Positions 18,262 through 26,861 of a DNA stretch of 64,000 nt are shown here, piece by piece. Position 1 is the stretch's first letter; each line of letters opens with the position of its first letter. The translations under genes and the position numbers were made by a program. The notes beneath the pieces were generated by a model that did not search any database, was not told the origin of the DNA, and saw only the letters and a program-made list of their open reading frames with translations. The stretch comes from Bradyrhizobium murdochi (GTDB taxonomy: Bacteria > Pseudomonadota > Alphaproteobacteria > Rhizobiales > Xanthobacteraceae), in contig NZ_AXAU01000023.1 in NCBI RefSeq assembly GCF_000472965.1, positions 36,095 through 100,094 of the forward strand, read 5' to 3'.

Positions 18262-19122
18262 TTAAATCGACTTCTCTATGTGCTGCGGCGTCTCGCGGCG
18301 CCATGCCGTCATGATCAGGACGGCTCCGGCAATGATCATCGGTACCGACAGCAGCATACCCATGGTCAGCCAAGATCCGAGCTGGGGGTCCCACAAAAAT
18401 CCGAGCTGGGGATCGGGCTCGCGGAAGAATTCGCTGGCAATGCGCGCAAGACCGTAAATCGCGATAAAGCTGCCGAGGATCAGGCCGGGCCGCTTCAGCG
18501 CGCCCATCCGGATCATCACCGCCAGTACCGCGAACAGCAGGAAACCCTCAAGCGCCGCTTCGTAGAGCTGGCTTGGATGGCGGAAAAGTTGAAGCGGGTC
18601 ATCGGGAAAGACCATTCTCCAGGGCACGCTGGCATCCGCCTCACGCCCCCACAACTCCCCCTTGATGAAATTGGCAAGCCGCCCGAGGAATATTCCGATC
18701 GGAGCGACGGCGGTCGTGATGTCGCCGAGCGACAGGATGGAGATCTTGTTCTTGAGCGCAAACAGCATCACCGCGGCGACGCAGCCGAGAAAGCCGCCAT
18801 GGAAGGACATGCCGCCTTCCCAGAGTTTGAGAATGGCGGCTGGATTCTGGATGAAGAAGGCCGGGTTGTAGAACAGCACATAGCCAGTGCGGCCGCCGAC
18901 GATGATGCCGATCGTAACCCAGAGAATAAAGTCGTCGAGCTGCACGGGTGCGATCGGCGCCGGCCCGCCCCACAATTTCTCTTTCCTGATCAGCGCGCGC
19001 GCATAGATCCATCCGAGCACGATGCCGCAGATATAAGCCAGCGCATACCATCGGATCGCGAACGGTCCGATCGAGATGGCGACCGGATCGATTTCCGGAA
19101 AGGCGATGGTGAGGAAGGGCAT
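18262..19122 (-). CDS. lgt: Prolipoprotein diacylglyceryl transferase
   Basis: This inner-membrane enzyme of about 286 residues transfers diacylglycerol from phosphatidylglycerol to the lipobox Cys of prolipoproteins. About seven hydrophobic segments are present. The essential His motif is GGMSFHGGFLG, and the Lgt signature appears as GRLANFIKGELWGR, with Lys where many homologues have Asn. I chose the ATG at 19122 (MPFLTIAFPE). The frame runs on upstream but passes through the antisense or out-of-frame remnant of another gene. It heads the lgt-midA-pgeF unit. Confidence 0.95.
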   Translation of the reverse strand: MPFLTIAFPEIDPVAISIGPFAIRWYALAYICGIVLGWIYARALIRKEKLWGGPAPIAPVQLDDFILWVTIGIIVGGRTGYVLFYNPAFFIQNPAAILKLWEGGMSFHGGFLGCVAAVMLFALKNKISILSLGDITTAVAPIGIFLGRLANFIKGELWGREADASVPWRMVFPDDPLQLFRHPSQLYEAALEGFLLFAVLAVMIRMGALKRPGLILGSFIAIYGLARIASEFFREPDPQLGFLWDPQLGSWLTMGMLLSVPMIIAGAVLIMTAWRRETPQHIEKSI

Positions 19123-19133
19123 CGTCGGGAGGT

Positions 19134-19331
19134 CTACTGCGCGAGGTTGCGGCGATAGAGCGCCAGCAGACGCTCCCAGTGCCGCTCGGCAGCGTCGCGG
19201 TGATAGACCGGCCGCTTCGGGAAAGCGAAGCCGTGATGGGTGCCGGGATAGATCTCGACCTCGTTCTTCGTGCCTTCCATTGCCTGCTTGTCGATGATCT
19301 TGGTCGCAATATCGATCTGCTGGTCGATCAT
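19134..19331 (-). pseudogene. C-terminal remnant of a dienelactone hydrolase family gene
   Basis: About 65 codons upstream of lgt read like the end of a DLH-type alpha/beta hydrolase. The segment EVEIYPGTHHGFAFPKRP carries the catalytic His region, followed by AAERHWERLLALYRRNL. The nucleophile Cys/Ser and acidic residue are absent, since the first two thirds of the gene are missing. It is probably not functional. The stop lies 12 nt before lgt. Confidence 0.65.
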
Positions 19332-19515
19332 GGGCGTTGCTTTTTGTGTTGTGATTCCGGTGTCGGGCTGGCTGTTCGATACGATTGCAAGGAAACGGCA
19401 GCATGACAAGGCGAGCGGCCGTCACGTTGGCGTTGAACCGCGCTCTTGAACGTTTCCCTTGGGATTGCCATTGTCTTGTCGTGACGATCAATTTGCAGCG
19501 ACCGGAGCGTTTCAG

Positions 19516-19806
19516 ATGACCCAGACCAGCAATCGGTTTTTCGACGAGATCGGCCGTTTGATGAATGACGCCGCCGGCGCCGCCCAGGGCGTCAAGCGCG
19601 AGGTCGATACGGTCATGCGCAGCCAGGCCGAGCGCATTTTGCGCGATCTTGATGTCGTCAAGCGCGAGGAGTTCGACGTGGTCAAGGATATGGCCCGCCT
19701 GGCGCGCGAGGAGAACGAGGCACTGAAGAACCGGATTGCTGTTCTGGAAGCCAAACTCGGCATTGCGCCGGCCACGCCAGATGCCGGCAGCATGGCGGAC
19801 GGGTAG
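19516..19806 (+). CDS. ubiK: Ubiquinone biosynthesis accessory factor UbiK (BMFP domain)
   Basis: This protein of about 96 residues has the UbiK/BMFP signature: an N-terminal amphipathic region (FFDEIGRLMNDAAGAAQG) and a C-terminal coiled coil (REEFDVVKDMARLAREENEA, then LKNRIAVLEAKLG). UbiK trimers bind lipid and assist the Ubi complex of aerobic ubiquinone synthesis. I chose the ATG at 19516 (MTQTSNRF); the upstream open frame is unsupported. It lies divergent from lgt. Confidence 0.9.
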   Translation: MTQTSNRFFDEIGRLMNDAAGAAQGVKREVDTVMRSQAERILRDLDVVKREEFDVVKDMARLAREENEALKNRIAVLEAKLGIAPATPDAGSMADG

Positions 19807-19958
19807 GGTTATTACCCTCCCCCTCCAGGGCCCTCCAGGGGAGGGTGCAAACCCAAGAAAAATCCCTTCATTTCCTTGTCATTTCGCCCCTTTGGGGCTA
19901 AAAGCCCGCCACGTCCGCAGCCCCCGCACCCCTGGAGGCTTGCTGTGGGACGCCGACG

Positions 19959-19984
19959 GGCCGCGATGCGGCCTTTAACTTTTT
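19959..19984 (+). terminator. Possible terminator or attenuator in the rplY leader
   Basis: A GGCCGC-GAT-GCGGCC stem is followed by TTTAACTTTTT, ending 21 nt before the L25 start codon. It could end ubiK transcription or attenuate rplY. The T-run is interrupted, so this is uncertain. Confidence 0.45.
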
Positions 19985-20005
19985 AGAAAACAAGGACTTA
20001 ACACG

Positions 20006-20731
20006 ATGGCGACCGTCAAGGAATTGAAGGCGACCGCGCGTCCGCAGAGCGGCAAGGGGGCCGCCCGGGCAGAGCGTCGCGCCGGGAGAGTGCCCGGAGT
20101 GATCTACGGCAACAACCAGCCCCCCGTGACCATCTCGGTCGACGACAAGGAACTGCGCCAGCGCATCCTGGCCGGCCGCTTCCTGACCACGCTGTTCGAC
20201 ATCGACCTCGAAGGTAAGAAACACCGTGTGATTCCGCGCGACTTCCACCTCGATCCGGTGAAGGACTTCCCGCTCCATGTCGACTTCCTGCGTCTCGGCG
20301 AAGGCGCAACCATCCGCGTCAGCGTGCCCCTGCATGTCGTGAACGGCGAAACTTCGCCCGGCGTCAAGCGCGGCGGCACCATCAACGTCGTCACCCACAC
20401 CATCGAGCTCGAATGCTCGGTCGACAACATCCCGCAGTATATCGAGGCCGATGCCGGCGCGCTGGAAATCAGCTATTCGCTGCATCTGTCCGACATCAAG
20501 CTCCCGACGGGCGTGAAGTCGCTGTCGCGCGAAGACGCGACGCTCGTGACCATCGTGCCGCCGTCCGGCTATGCCGAAGAACAGAAGGCTGCCGCGGCTG
20601 CTGCGGCTGCCGGCACGGCTGCTCCGGCGGCGGGTGCTGCGGCTCCGGCTGCTGCTGCCGCACCTGCGGCGGGTGCTGCGGCCCCGGCGGCTGGCGCGAA
20701 AGCGCCGGCTGGTGGCGACAAGAAGAAGTAA
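20006..20731 (+). CDS. rplY: 50S ribosomal protein L25/general stress protein Ctc
   Basis: This 241-residue protein binds 5S rRNA in the large subunit. The N-terminal L25 domain (TARPQSGKGAARAERRAGRV, PGVIYG) and the CTC beta domain (VRVSVPLHVVNGE-type segment, IELECSVDNIPQYIEAD) are present. The last 55 residues are almost only Ala, Pro and Gly with a Lys end, common in alphaproteobacterial L25. That tail is encoded by GC-rich repetitive codons at 20590-20715 and is likely length-variable. It is followed by pth after 21 nt, the usual rplY-pth order. Confidence 0.95.
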   Translation: MATVKELKATARPQSGKGAARAERRAGRVPGVIYGNNQPPVTISVDDKELRQRILAGRFLTTLFDIDLEGKKHRVIPRDFHLDPVKDFPLHVDFLRLGEGATIRVSVPLHVVNGETSPGVKRGGTINVVTHTIELECSVDNIPQYIEADAGALEISYSLHLSDIKLPTGVKSLSREDATLVTIVPPSGYAEEQKAAAAAAAAGTAAPAAGAAAPAAAAAPAAGAAAPAAGAKAPAGGDKKK

Positions 20732-20752
20732 GCAGCGGCAGGATGCCGCGTC

Positions 20753-21358
20753 ATGCGCCTGTTTGTTGGCCTAGGTAACCCCGGTTCGAAATACGCGAAC
20801 AACCGGCACAACATCGGGTTCATGGCCGTCGATGAAATTGCGCGGCGTCACGGTTTCGCACCGTGGCGCCGCCGTTTTCAGGGCGAGACATCCGAAGGCA
20901 CGCTGGATCGCGAGAAGGTCGTTCTGCTTCGGCCGACCACCTACATGAACGAGTCCGGGCGCGCGGTTCAGGAAGCCGCGAACTTTTTCAAGCTCGGCGC
21001 CTCCGACATCACCGTGTTTCAGGACGAGCTCGAACTGCCGCCCGCGAAAGTCCGCGTCAAGGTCGGCGGCGGTATCGCCGGCCACAACGGGCTGCGTTCG
21101 ATCACCTCGCATATCGGCAACGAATACCGCCGGGTGCGGCTCGGGATCGGCCATCCCGGTATCAAGGAGCTGGTGCACGGCCACGTGCTCTCGGATTTCG
21201 CCAAGAGCGACCGCGCCTGGGTGGAAGCCCTGTGCGCGGCGGTGGCCGAGAATGCGGGCTTGCTGGCGGCAGGGCACGACTCCTCGTTCCAGAACAAGGT
21301 GCATCTGGCGCTGCAGGCCAAGGGAATTTTCGACAAGGGTGATGATGGCGCGCCGTGA
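20753..21358 (+). CDS. pth: Peptidyl-tRNA hydrolase
   Basis: This 201-residue enzyme recycles peptidyl-tRNA released during translation. The family motifs are MRLFVGLGNPGSKYANNRHN with catalytic His, NIGFMAVDEIA, RPTTYMNESG, DELELPPAKVRVK and GGIAGHNGLRSI. The start directly follows rplY and the gene precedes ychF, an arrangement seen in many alphaproteobacteria that suggests one transcript. Confidence 0.96.
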   Translation: MRLFVGLGNPGSKYANNRHNIGFMAVDEIARRHGFAPWRRRFQGETSEGTLDREKVVLLRPTTYMNESGRAVQEAANFFKLGASDITVFQDELELPPAKVRVKVGGGIAGHNGLRSITSHIGNEYRRVRLGIGHPGIKELVHGHVLSDFAKSDRAWVEALCAAVAENAGLLAAGHDSSFQNKVHLALQAKGIFDKGDDGAP

Positions 21359-21397
21359 CGCGTCGTCGACCGACAGCAACGAACTTCAGGACAAGTT

Positions 21398-22495
21398 ATG
21401 GGATTCAAATGCGGTATCGTTGGCCTGCCCAATGTCGGCAAGTCGACGCTGTTCAACGCGCTGACCGAGACGGCAGCGGCGCAGGCGGCGAATTATCCGT
21501 TCTGCACCATCGAGCCGAATGTCGGCGAAGTCGCCGTGCCTGATCCCAGGCTCGACAAGCTGTCGGCGATCGCAGGCTCTGCGCAGATCATCCCAACGCG
21601 GCTGACCTTCGTCGATATCGCAGGGCTGGTGCGCGGCGCTTCGAAGGGCGAAGGCCTCGGCAACCAGTTTCTTGCTACCATCCGCGAGGTCGACGCCGTC
21701 GCCCATGTGGTGCGGTGTTTTGAGGATTCCGACATCACCCATGTCGAAGGCAAGATCGCGCCGTTGGCCGACATCGAGACCATCGAAACCGAACTGATGC
21801 TCGCCGACCTCGACAGCCTGGAGAAGCGGGTCGACAATCTGACGAAAAAGGCCAAGGGCAACGACAAGGACGCCAAGGAAGCGCTCGACCTCGTTAACCG
21901 CGCCCTGGTGCTGCTGCGCGAGGGCAAACCGGCTCGGGCACTGGAGCGCAAGCCGGAGGAAGAGCGCGCCTTCGGCATGCTCGGCCTCTTGACGTCGAAG
22001 CCGGTGCTCTATGTCTGCAACGTCGAGGAAGGCTCGGCCAAGGACGGCAACAGCTTCTCAAAACAGGTGTTCGAGCACGCCAGGAAGGAAGGCGCGGTCG
22101 CGGTGGTGATCTCGGCCAAGATCGAATCCGAGATCGCGACCCTGTCACGTGAGGAGCGCGCCGATTTCCTCGAGACGCTTGGGCTGGAAGAGGCCGGCCT
22201 CGACCGCCTGATCCGCGCCGGCTACCAGTTGCTCGACCTCATCACCTATTTCACCGTTGGCCCGAAGGAAGCCCGCGCCTGGACCATCCATCGCGGCACC
22301 AAGGCGCCGGCGGCAGCCGGCGTGATCCATACCGATTTCGAAAAGGGCTTTATCCGGGCCGAGACCATCGCCTATGCCGATTACGTCGCGCTGAACGGCG
22401 AAGCCGGCGCCCGCGACGCCGGCAAGCTCCGCCTGGAAGGCAAGGAATATGTCGTCGCCGACGGCGACGTGATGCATTTCAGGTTTAATACGTGA
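21398..22495 (+). CDS. ychF: Redox-responsive ATPase YchF
   Basis: This 365-residue Obg-like P-loop NTPase prefers ATP. G1 is GLPNVGKST, the Switch/G2 region is NYPFCTIEPNVG, and G3 is DIAGLVRGAS. The altered G4 reads CNVEE instead of NKxD, which explains the ATP preference. A coiled-coil region (about 125-190) and the C-terminal TGS domain (TYFTVGPKEARAWTI, then KEYVVADGDVMHFRFN) are complete. YchF binds ribosomes and influences stress responses. Confidence 0.96.
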   Translation: MGFKCGIVGLPNVGKSTLFNALTETAAAQAANYPFCTIEPNVGEVAVPDPRLDKLSAIAGSAQIIPTRLTFVDIAGLVRGASKGEGLGNQFLATIREVDAVAHVVRCFEDSDITHVEGKIAPLADIETIETELMLADLDSLEKRVDNLTKKAKGNDKDAKEALDLVNRALVLLREGKPARALERKPEEERAFGMLGLLTSKPVLYVCNVEEGSAKDGNSFSKQVFEHARKEGAVAVVISAKIESEIATLSREERADFLETLGLEEAGLDRLIRAGYQLLDLITYFTVGPKEARAWTIHRGTKAPAAAGVIHTDFEKGFIRAETIAYADYVALNGEAGARDAGKLRLEGKEYVVADGDVMHFRFNT

Positions 22496-22522
22496 GATAT
22501 TGCGTGCCGCGGATGCGGACCC

Positions 22523-22616
22523 AGTAGGGTGGGCAAAGCGCAGCGTGCCCACCATGTCCCTCGCGATCCGGGAAAGATGGTGGGCACGGCGCAAGAGCGC
22601 CTTTGCCCACCCTACG
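22523..22616. repeat. Palindromic repeat, GTAGGGTGGGCAAAG family, copy 3
   Basis: The arms AGTAGGGTGGGCAAAGCG and CGCCTTTGCCCACCCTACG enclose a short GC-rich spacer with GCCCACCAT and ATGGTGGGC. It separates convergent ychF and the DUF4282 gene. Confidence 0.85.
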
Positions 22617-22628
22617 ATTCTCGCGCAA

Positions 22629-22922
22629 CTACCGCATGCCGCCCTGATCCCGGATCGCGCCGAGATGCTCGTTGATGCGGAAGACGATCAGGATGAATTC
22701 CGCGGCGATGCGCGAAAACACCACGCCGACCACGACGCCGGCGATCGAGGACAACAGCAGGATGAATCCGCCAAACGGGCTGACCGCCATCGCGGCAAGC
22801 GCCGAAAAAATTCCGGATAGGCCGAACAGCACGATCAAGCCGATGACCAGCCAGTAGAAAGTCTTGATAATCGTGGGCGTGATGAAGCGGTCCCACTGAA
22901 ATAGATCCTGAAAATCGAACAT
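22629..22922 (-). CDS. DUF4282 domain membrane protein
   Basis: This 97-residue protein opens with FDFQDLFQWDRFITPTIIK. Two long hydrophobic segments follow (about residues 22-45 and 50-72). The end, EFILIVFRINEHLGAIRDQ, completes the DUF4282 pattern. It is predicted to be an inner-membrane protein of unknown function. It is monocistronic by position. Confidence 0.85.
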   Translation of the reverse strand: MFDFQDLFQWDRFITPTIIKTFYWLVIGLIVLFGLSGIFSALAAMAVSPFGGFILLLSSIAGVVVGVVFSRIAAEFILIVFRINEHLGAIRDQGGMR

Positions 22923-23127
22923 CGATGGCTCTCCGGCGGGTCAAGAAACCTGGTCCCAGACCGCACAGGGCTAGCCCCGAAAATTGCTTCGGGCAAGTCA
23001 GCGCGAGCGCCGAGAGCGGTACTCGCCGCCGGCGAACGAGCCATGCGGGTGGGCGGGTTGAGATTGCCGCAAATAACGGCCACAATCGGGCTTCCCCACC
23101 ACAATCCTCAATCCAAATCGTCAATCG

Positions 23128-23589
23128 ATGACAACGCTGACCTTCGAAGACTTCACGCCCGGCCATTTCGGCACGTTCGGACCGCGCCACGTCACGCGCG
23201 AGGAGATTTTGGCGTTTGCCGCCGAATACGACCCGCAGCCGATGCATCTGGACGAAGCTGCCGCCAACGCGTCGATGCTGAAGGGGCTGTCCGGTTCGGG
23301 CTGGCATCTCAGCTCGCTGGTGATGCGGATGCTGTTCGACGGGTTTATCGGCCGCACCGCCTCCCTCGGCTCGCCCGGTGTCAACGAAATGCGCTGGCTG
23401 TCGCCGCTGCGCCCGGGCGATGACCTGACGCTGGATGTCAGCGTCGCGGAGGCGAGGATTTCGAAAAGCCGGCCCGAGACCGGCGTCGTGACCCTCAAGA
23501 GTACGATCCGCAACGCGGCCGGGGTCGTGCTGTGCGAGATGGAGTCCCCGATGATCGTGCGCCGACGCCTTGAAGCAGGAGCGGAGTAG
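23128..23589 (+). CDS. MaoC family dehydratase (first of a pair)
   Basis: This 153-residue hotdog-fold protein resembles R-specific enoyl-CoA hydratases and MaoC-like dehydratases. It shows VTREEILAFAAEYDPQPMHL with the Asp/His hydratase motif, GLSGSGWHLSSLVMRML, and LSPLRPGDDLTLDVSV. The second MaoC gene begins 2 nt after its stop, so the two are co-translated and may act as a heteromer. The substrate is unknown. Confidence 0.88.
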   Translation: MTTLTFEDFTPGHFGTFGPRHVTREEILAFAAEYDPQPMHLDEAAANASMLKGLSGSGWHLSSLVMRMLFDGFIGRTASLGSPGVNEMRWLSPLRPGDDLTLDVSVAEARISKSRPETGVVTLKSTIRNAAGVVLCEMESPMIVRRRLEAGAE

Positions 23590-23591
23590 CG

Positions 23592-24080
23592 ATGCGGTTT
23601 TTCGAGGACATTGAGATCGGCGCGCGGCGCGAGTTTGGCTCGTTCACCTTCACGGCCGACGACATCAAGCGGTTTGCCGCGCAGTTCGATCCGCAGCGCT
23701 TTCACCTCGATGAGGAAGAGGGGCGCAAATCGCTGTTCGGGGGGCTGGCCGCATCGGGCTGGCACGTTGCGGCGGTGTGCATGAAGCTCTTGGTCGCCGA
23801 CGGCAAGCGATTGACGGCCGAGGCCGCCGCACGCGGTGAGAAGGTCGCGGTGTGGGGGCCGTCGCCGGGTTTTCGCGAACTGCGCTGGGTCAGGCCAGTG
23901 TTGGCGGGCGATACCGTCAGCTTTTCCAACCAGGTCGAAACCAAGCGGACCTCGGAGAAGCGTCCCGAATGGGGCATCCTGCAGGCCCGCAATACCGGCA
24001 CCAACCAGCGCGACGAAGTCGTGTTCTCGTTCCTCGCCACCGCGTTCGTGCCGCGACGGAGTGGGATTTCCGGAGCTTAA
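23592..24080 (+). CDS. MaoC family dehydratase (second of a pair)
   Basis: This 162-residue paralogue of the preceding protein has the same order of motifs: FTADDIKRFAAQFDPQRFHL, GGLAASGWHVAAVCMKLLV, and WVRPVLAGDTVSFSNQV. Single-domain MaoC proteins form dimers. The tight pair suggests either a heterodimer or two related substrates in fatty-acyl or dicarboxylic acyl-CoA metabolism. Confidence 0.88.
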   Translation: MRFFEDIEIGARREFGSFTFTADDIKRFAAQFDPQRFHLDEEEGRKSLFGGLAASGWHVAAVCMKLLVADGKRLTAEAAARGEKVAVWGPSPGFRELRWVRPVLAGDTVSFSNQVETKRTSEKRPEWGILQARNTGTNQRDEVVFSFLATAFVPRRSGISGA

Positions 24081-24082
24081 TC

Positions 24083-24160
24083 GTAGCCCGGATGAGCGCA
24101 GCGATATCCGGGACCGGTGCCCGTGTGAATCCCGGATATCGCTGCGCTCATCCGGGCTAC
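24083..24160. repeat. Palindromic repeat, GTAGCCCGGATGAGCGCAGC type
   Basis: The left arm GTAGCCCGGATGAGCGCAGC continues through GATATCCGGGA. It is mirrored by TCCCGGATATC followed by GCTGCGCTCATCCGGGCTAC. The stem is nearly 32 bp. It directly follows the second MaoC gene. This type is common in Bradyrhizobium and many other proteobacteria. Confidence 0.8.
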
Positions 24161-24320
24161 ATGTCCCTTCGGGGCAACTACGCGCGCCCATCCGGCGAAA
24201 CATGGTTAGCCAATTGTTTCGTTAGTGCTTCGTAATCCACGACTCCACGAAACCGCTTTTTTGCTAACGCATTTTGAACTTTCTGCCTGCCAAATGCGTC
24301 TCAGGGGAAGTACCGAGGGG

Positions 24321-24470
24321 ATGAAAATGGCAGATCGCAACGGCCTAAAATTCGTCGGCTTTGTCTTCGCAACCGTCACGATGGCGGTGATGCTCACCGC
24401 CACGATGGTGGTGAAATCCTATGCCGATGGCGTTTACACGATCGAGGACACCGCGTTCGTCCGCCAGTAG
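24321..24470 (+). CDS. Small single-pass membrane protein
   Basis: This 49-residue protein starts at the ATG after GAGGGG. It has a polar N terminus (MKMADRNGLK), one hydrophobic segment of about 22 residues (FVGFVFATVTMAVMLTATMV), and a short charged C terminus with YTIEDTAF. No named family is known to me, though I recall similar proteins in Bradyrhizobium. An open frame extends upstream, but the start at 24321 has the better ribosome site. Confidence 0.6.
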   Translation: MKMADRNGLKFVGFVFATVTMAVMLTATMVVKSYADGVYTIEDTAFVRQ

Positions 24471-24509
24471 TTGCGGATCGAGCAAGCATGGGCCGAATCT
24501 CAAAAAGAT

Positions 24510-24647
24510 TCAGCGGCTCCAGATCAACGTCATTGCCACGACCGCAAGCGTCAGCAGTCCGACAAAGCGGATCACGAGCGTGCCCATGCTATGCGACGAT
24601 TGCCGCAACGGCATTGAATCCATGTTGTCTGGCTGAACGTTTTGCAT
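24510..24647 (-). CDS. Possible small membrane protein
   Basis: A 45-codon frame begins MQNVQPDNMDSMPLRQSS and ends in one hydrophobic helix (LVIRFVGLLTLAVVAMTLIW). It has the pattern of a small inner-membrane protein. The ribosome site is weak and the frame also continues upstream, so it remains tentative. Confidence 0.4.
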   Translation of the reverse strand: MQNVQPDNMDSMPLRQSSHSMGTLVIRFVGLLTLAVVAMTLIWSR

Positions 24648-24740
24648 CGCCGGTGTGTCCCCAAAAAGGTGCCTGCCGCCAAGTGACGACATCCGTCGTT
24701 GGACGCGACCGTGCTTATAAAGTTCAGATCGAACACAGCC

Positions 24741-24777
24741 AAATAAAACCGCCGCGCTCCCGGACGGAACGCGGCGG
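24741..24777 (-). terminator. Rho-independent terminator
   Basis: On the minus strand a CCGCCGCG stem pairs with CGCGGCGG, and TTTTATTT follows. It lies about 27 nt after the stop of the gene at 24804-25220 and should end that transcript. Confidence 0.8.
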
Positions 24778-24803
24778 AGTGTTAGATTTTTGCAACGATC
24801 AGA

Positions 24804-25220
24804 TTAGGCGTTGCGCAGGCCGTCAGCGGCGCGCTTCCACTGCGTGACGTTGTCGGCGATCATGCGCGTCGACTTCATCGCCGCCTGGCTGAGCTGCGCA
24901 TAGCCCGAAATCTCGCGCTGGACGCGCTGCCCTTCGGCATGGAGCAAGTCGCGGAGGCTTTCGAGTTCGGAAATCAGCTTCTCGATTTCCGCCAGCGACG
25001 TGCCGGCGACGCGCTGGATCAGCGAATTGACGTTGTTGACGGTCGCTTCGGCATTGGCGTCGATCGGCATGGTGTCTGGGGCCACCGCGGGCCGACGCAG
25101 ATAGGCGATATCGTTGCGAACGAAATCGCGGATGCCGGCCTCGACTTCGGATACGGCGGCGAGATCGCTGTCGGCTTCCGTGGTGGAATCAACTTGTTCG
25201 GAACGATTGGTGGCGTTCAT
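24804..25220 (-). CDS. Conserved hypothetical coiled-coil protein
   Basis: This 138-residue soluble protein is acidic near the N terminus (EADSDLAAVSEVEAGIRDF). It is mainly helical, with a probable coiled coil in EIEKLISELESLRDLLHAEG and onward. A short SQAAMKSTRMIADNVTQWK end follows. I do not recognise a family with known function. It has its own terminator and probably its own promoter. Confidence 0.7.
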   Translation of the reverse strand: MNATNRSEQVDSTTEADSDLAAVSEVEAGIRDFVRNDIAYLRRPAVAPDTMPIDANAEATVNNVNSLIQRVAGTSLAEIEKLISELESLRDLLHAEGQRVQREISGYAQLSQAAMKSTRMIADNVTQWKRAADGLRNA

Positions 25221-25403
25221 CGGCTATTCCTCTGTTTCGCTTTCAGGCGAGCGCGGACGTCCCCCGCACGACGAAGTGGAGCGGGGCCCATCTGTCCCGC
25301 CGATTTTGTCCGCATCTTGGCCAATCTGCGGCAATGATGGTTCATTCTCTGGGGTGGTGCCCTCGAGATCGGAAAGCGCGTCAAATTGGGACGATTTCGG
25401 CCC

Positions 25404-26318
25404 TCACCAGCTACGCCTGAAGCCCGCGCTGAGGCTCTTGTTGGCGGCGCCCGACGGCGTTTCGCCGATCGAGCCCGAGATGGTGACGCCGTCGAACAGC
25501 TTTTGCTCGGCGCCGACCTTGCGCAGCCACTTGTCGTCGGATGTCGATAGCGTCTGGCCGGCGATCAAGCTGGTGCCGGTGTCGGCAATGCTGAGCTTTG
25601 CCGACTGGTCGGTCTCGTAGCTGCTGGCCGGATGGCCGACGATGCCGGGCACCGGCACGATGCCTTGCTGGATCAGGTTGTAGTCGTTCTTCAGGGTCAG
25701 CGAATATTGCTCGCTGATCGGCAGCGATTTGCTCAAGGAAGTGCCGAGCTTACTCTGCTCGGATCCGGGATCGACCCGGGCCTCGACCGCGGTCGTGTCC
25801 CAAATCGAGCCAACGCCTGGTGCGGTAATCGCAGCCCACGCGGTGCCGGACGATTGCGGCAGGCTGCCGCCATTGGCAAGTTTCTCCGAGAGCAGTTCGG
25901 ACGTCGTCACCGTGCCTTGCCGCGCGACCGTCATGTCGGCGCCGATCCGCGCATCCCAGAACGGCGAGATGGATTGCTTGACCGATACTGCGGAGGTGCC
26001 GTTCGGTCTTTCGTTGGCGGACCATGAGGCATCCGCGCTGGCAGCGCCTTTCGACGAATTGCCTCCCTTCGGCGCCTGAAAGCTCAGGGTCGATGCATCG
26101 ACGTTGAGCTGGCTCCAGTCGAGCTTTTCGACGTCGATGTCCTTCATGATGTCGGCATCGTTGACGCTGGGAGCGGCCTCGGCTTCTTCAGCCTCCTGCA
26201 TCTCCGCCTCGTCGCCGGTCGGCGGCGTTTGTGCCGCCACAGCCAATATCGAAGCCAAACTTACGCCGGCCACCAGCATTGGCAGCCGCGCCCAGCCAAA
26301 TCGCATTTTCGGAATCAT
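25404..26318 (-). CDS. Secreted protein of unknown function, possible outer-membrane barrel-like
   Basis: This protein of about 304 residues has a signal peptide ending near VAAQTP. An acidic linker (GDEAEMQEAEEAEAAPS) follows. The rest is a long Ser/Thr/Gly-rich, strand-forming domain ending in GFRRSW. A terminal aromatic residue and alternating polar pattern suggest an outer-membrane or surface beta structure. No family was recognised. The start at 26318 was preferred over an upstream codon; 26306 is also possible. Confidence 0.6.
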   Translation of the reverse strand: MIPKMRFGWARLPMLVAGVSLASILAVAAQTPPTGDEAEMQEAEEAEAAPSVNDADIMKDIDVEKLDWSQLNVDASTLSFQAPKGGNSSKGAASADASWSANERPNGTSAVSVKQSISPFWDARIGADMTVARQGTVTTSELLSEKLANGGSLPQSSGTAWAAITAPGVGSIWDTTAVEARVDPGSEQSKLGTSLSKSLPISEQYSLTLKNDYNLIQQGIVPVPGIVGHPASSYETDQSAKLSIADTGTSLIAGQTLSTSDDKWLRKVGAEQKLFDGVTISGSIGETPSGAANKSLSAGFRRSW

Positions 26319-26426
26319 TGCCCGCCCGCATTCCAGTCGCGCCAAGAATGCGTTCGCTCTGTTGCGAAATTATGGCGGGTGGTCGAATGCCGTCATTGCG
26401 CTCCTCGCAATGACGGCATCTGTGAG

Positions 26427-26861
26427 TTACACCGCCATCCGCGGCAGATGAATGGGGTAGCCCACGGTCTGCTCGACCAGATCGAAGGTGTCGACCAGCA
26501 CGCGCAAGCTGGTCAGGCGGCCGGCCCTGAACTGGGCGAAATGGGCGATGCGCAGGCTGATCGGCTTGTTCGAATCCAGCGCGGTCAGCGAATAGCGCAT
26601 CATCGAGGCGGCGGTATCCACTCCAAGCATGATCGATTCGCGGTCGAAGCGGTGGACGCGGAAATTGTCCGCGATCTGCCTGATCACCTCCATCACGGCC
26701 GCCTTGCCGCGGCGCTGGCCGAAGAACGGATACATATCGATCGGTCCATAGATCGCCCAGTCGACCTCCTCGTCGAGCAGGGTTTCGAGATCGGCAGGCT
26801 GGCGTTCATTGATCGCACGATGCAACGCGCGCGAAAAACGCCAGAGACTATGCTCTGTCAT
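26427..26861 (-). CDS. SnoaL-like / nuclear transport factor 2 family protein (1)
   Basis: This 144-residue protein has the NTF2-like cone fold pattern: an N-terminal helix (LWRFSRALHRAINERQPADL), DEEVDWAIYGPIDMYPFFGQ, RRGKAAVMEVIRQIADNF and terminal strands with RVLVDTFDLVEQTV. These proteins act as small enzymes or binding proteins. It resembles the next gene on the same strand, so the two are tandem paralogues. Confidence 0.78.
   Translation of the reverse strand: MTEHSLWRFSRALHRAINERQPADLETLLDEEVDWAIYGPIDMYPFFGQRRGKAAVMEVIRQIADNFRVHRFDRESIMLGVDTAASMMRYSLTALDSNKPISLRIAHFAQFRAGRLTSLRVLVDTFDLVEQTVGYPIHLPRMAV

Noticed and set aside
20590..20715. GC-rich short tandem repetition considered as a repeat array or CRISPR-like structure
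   Set aside because: It is the Ala/Pro-coding tail of L25 with irregular unit spacing and no spacers.
26392..26416. CGTCATTGCG/CGCAATGACG hairpin after the first SnoaL-like gene
   Set aside because: It is a minimal fragment of the common CGTCATTGCGAGG repeat, and no T-run supports a terminator.
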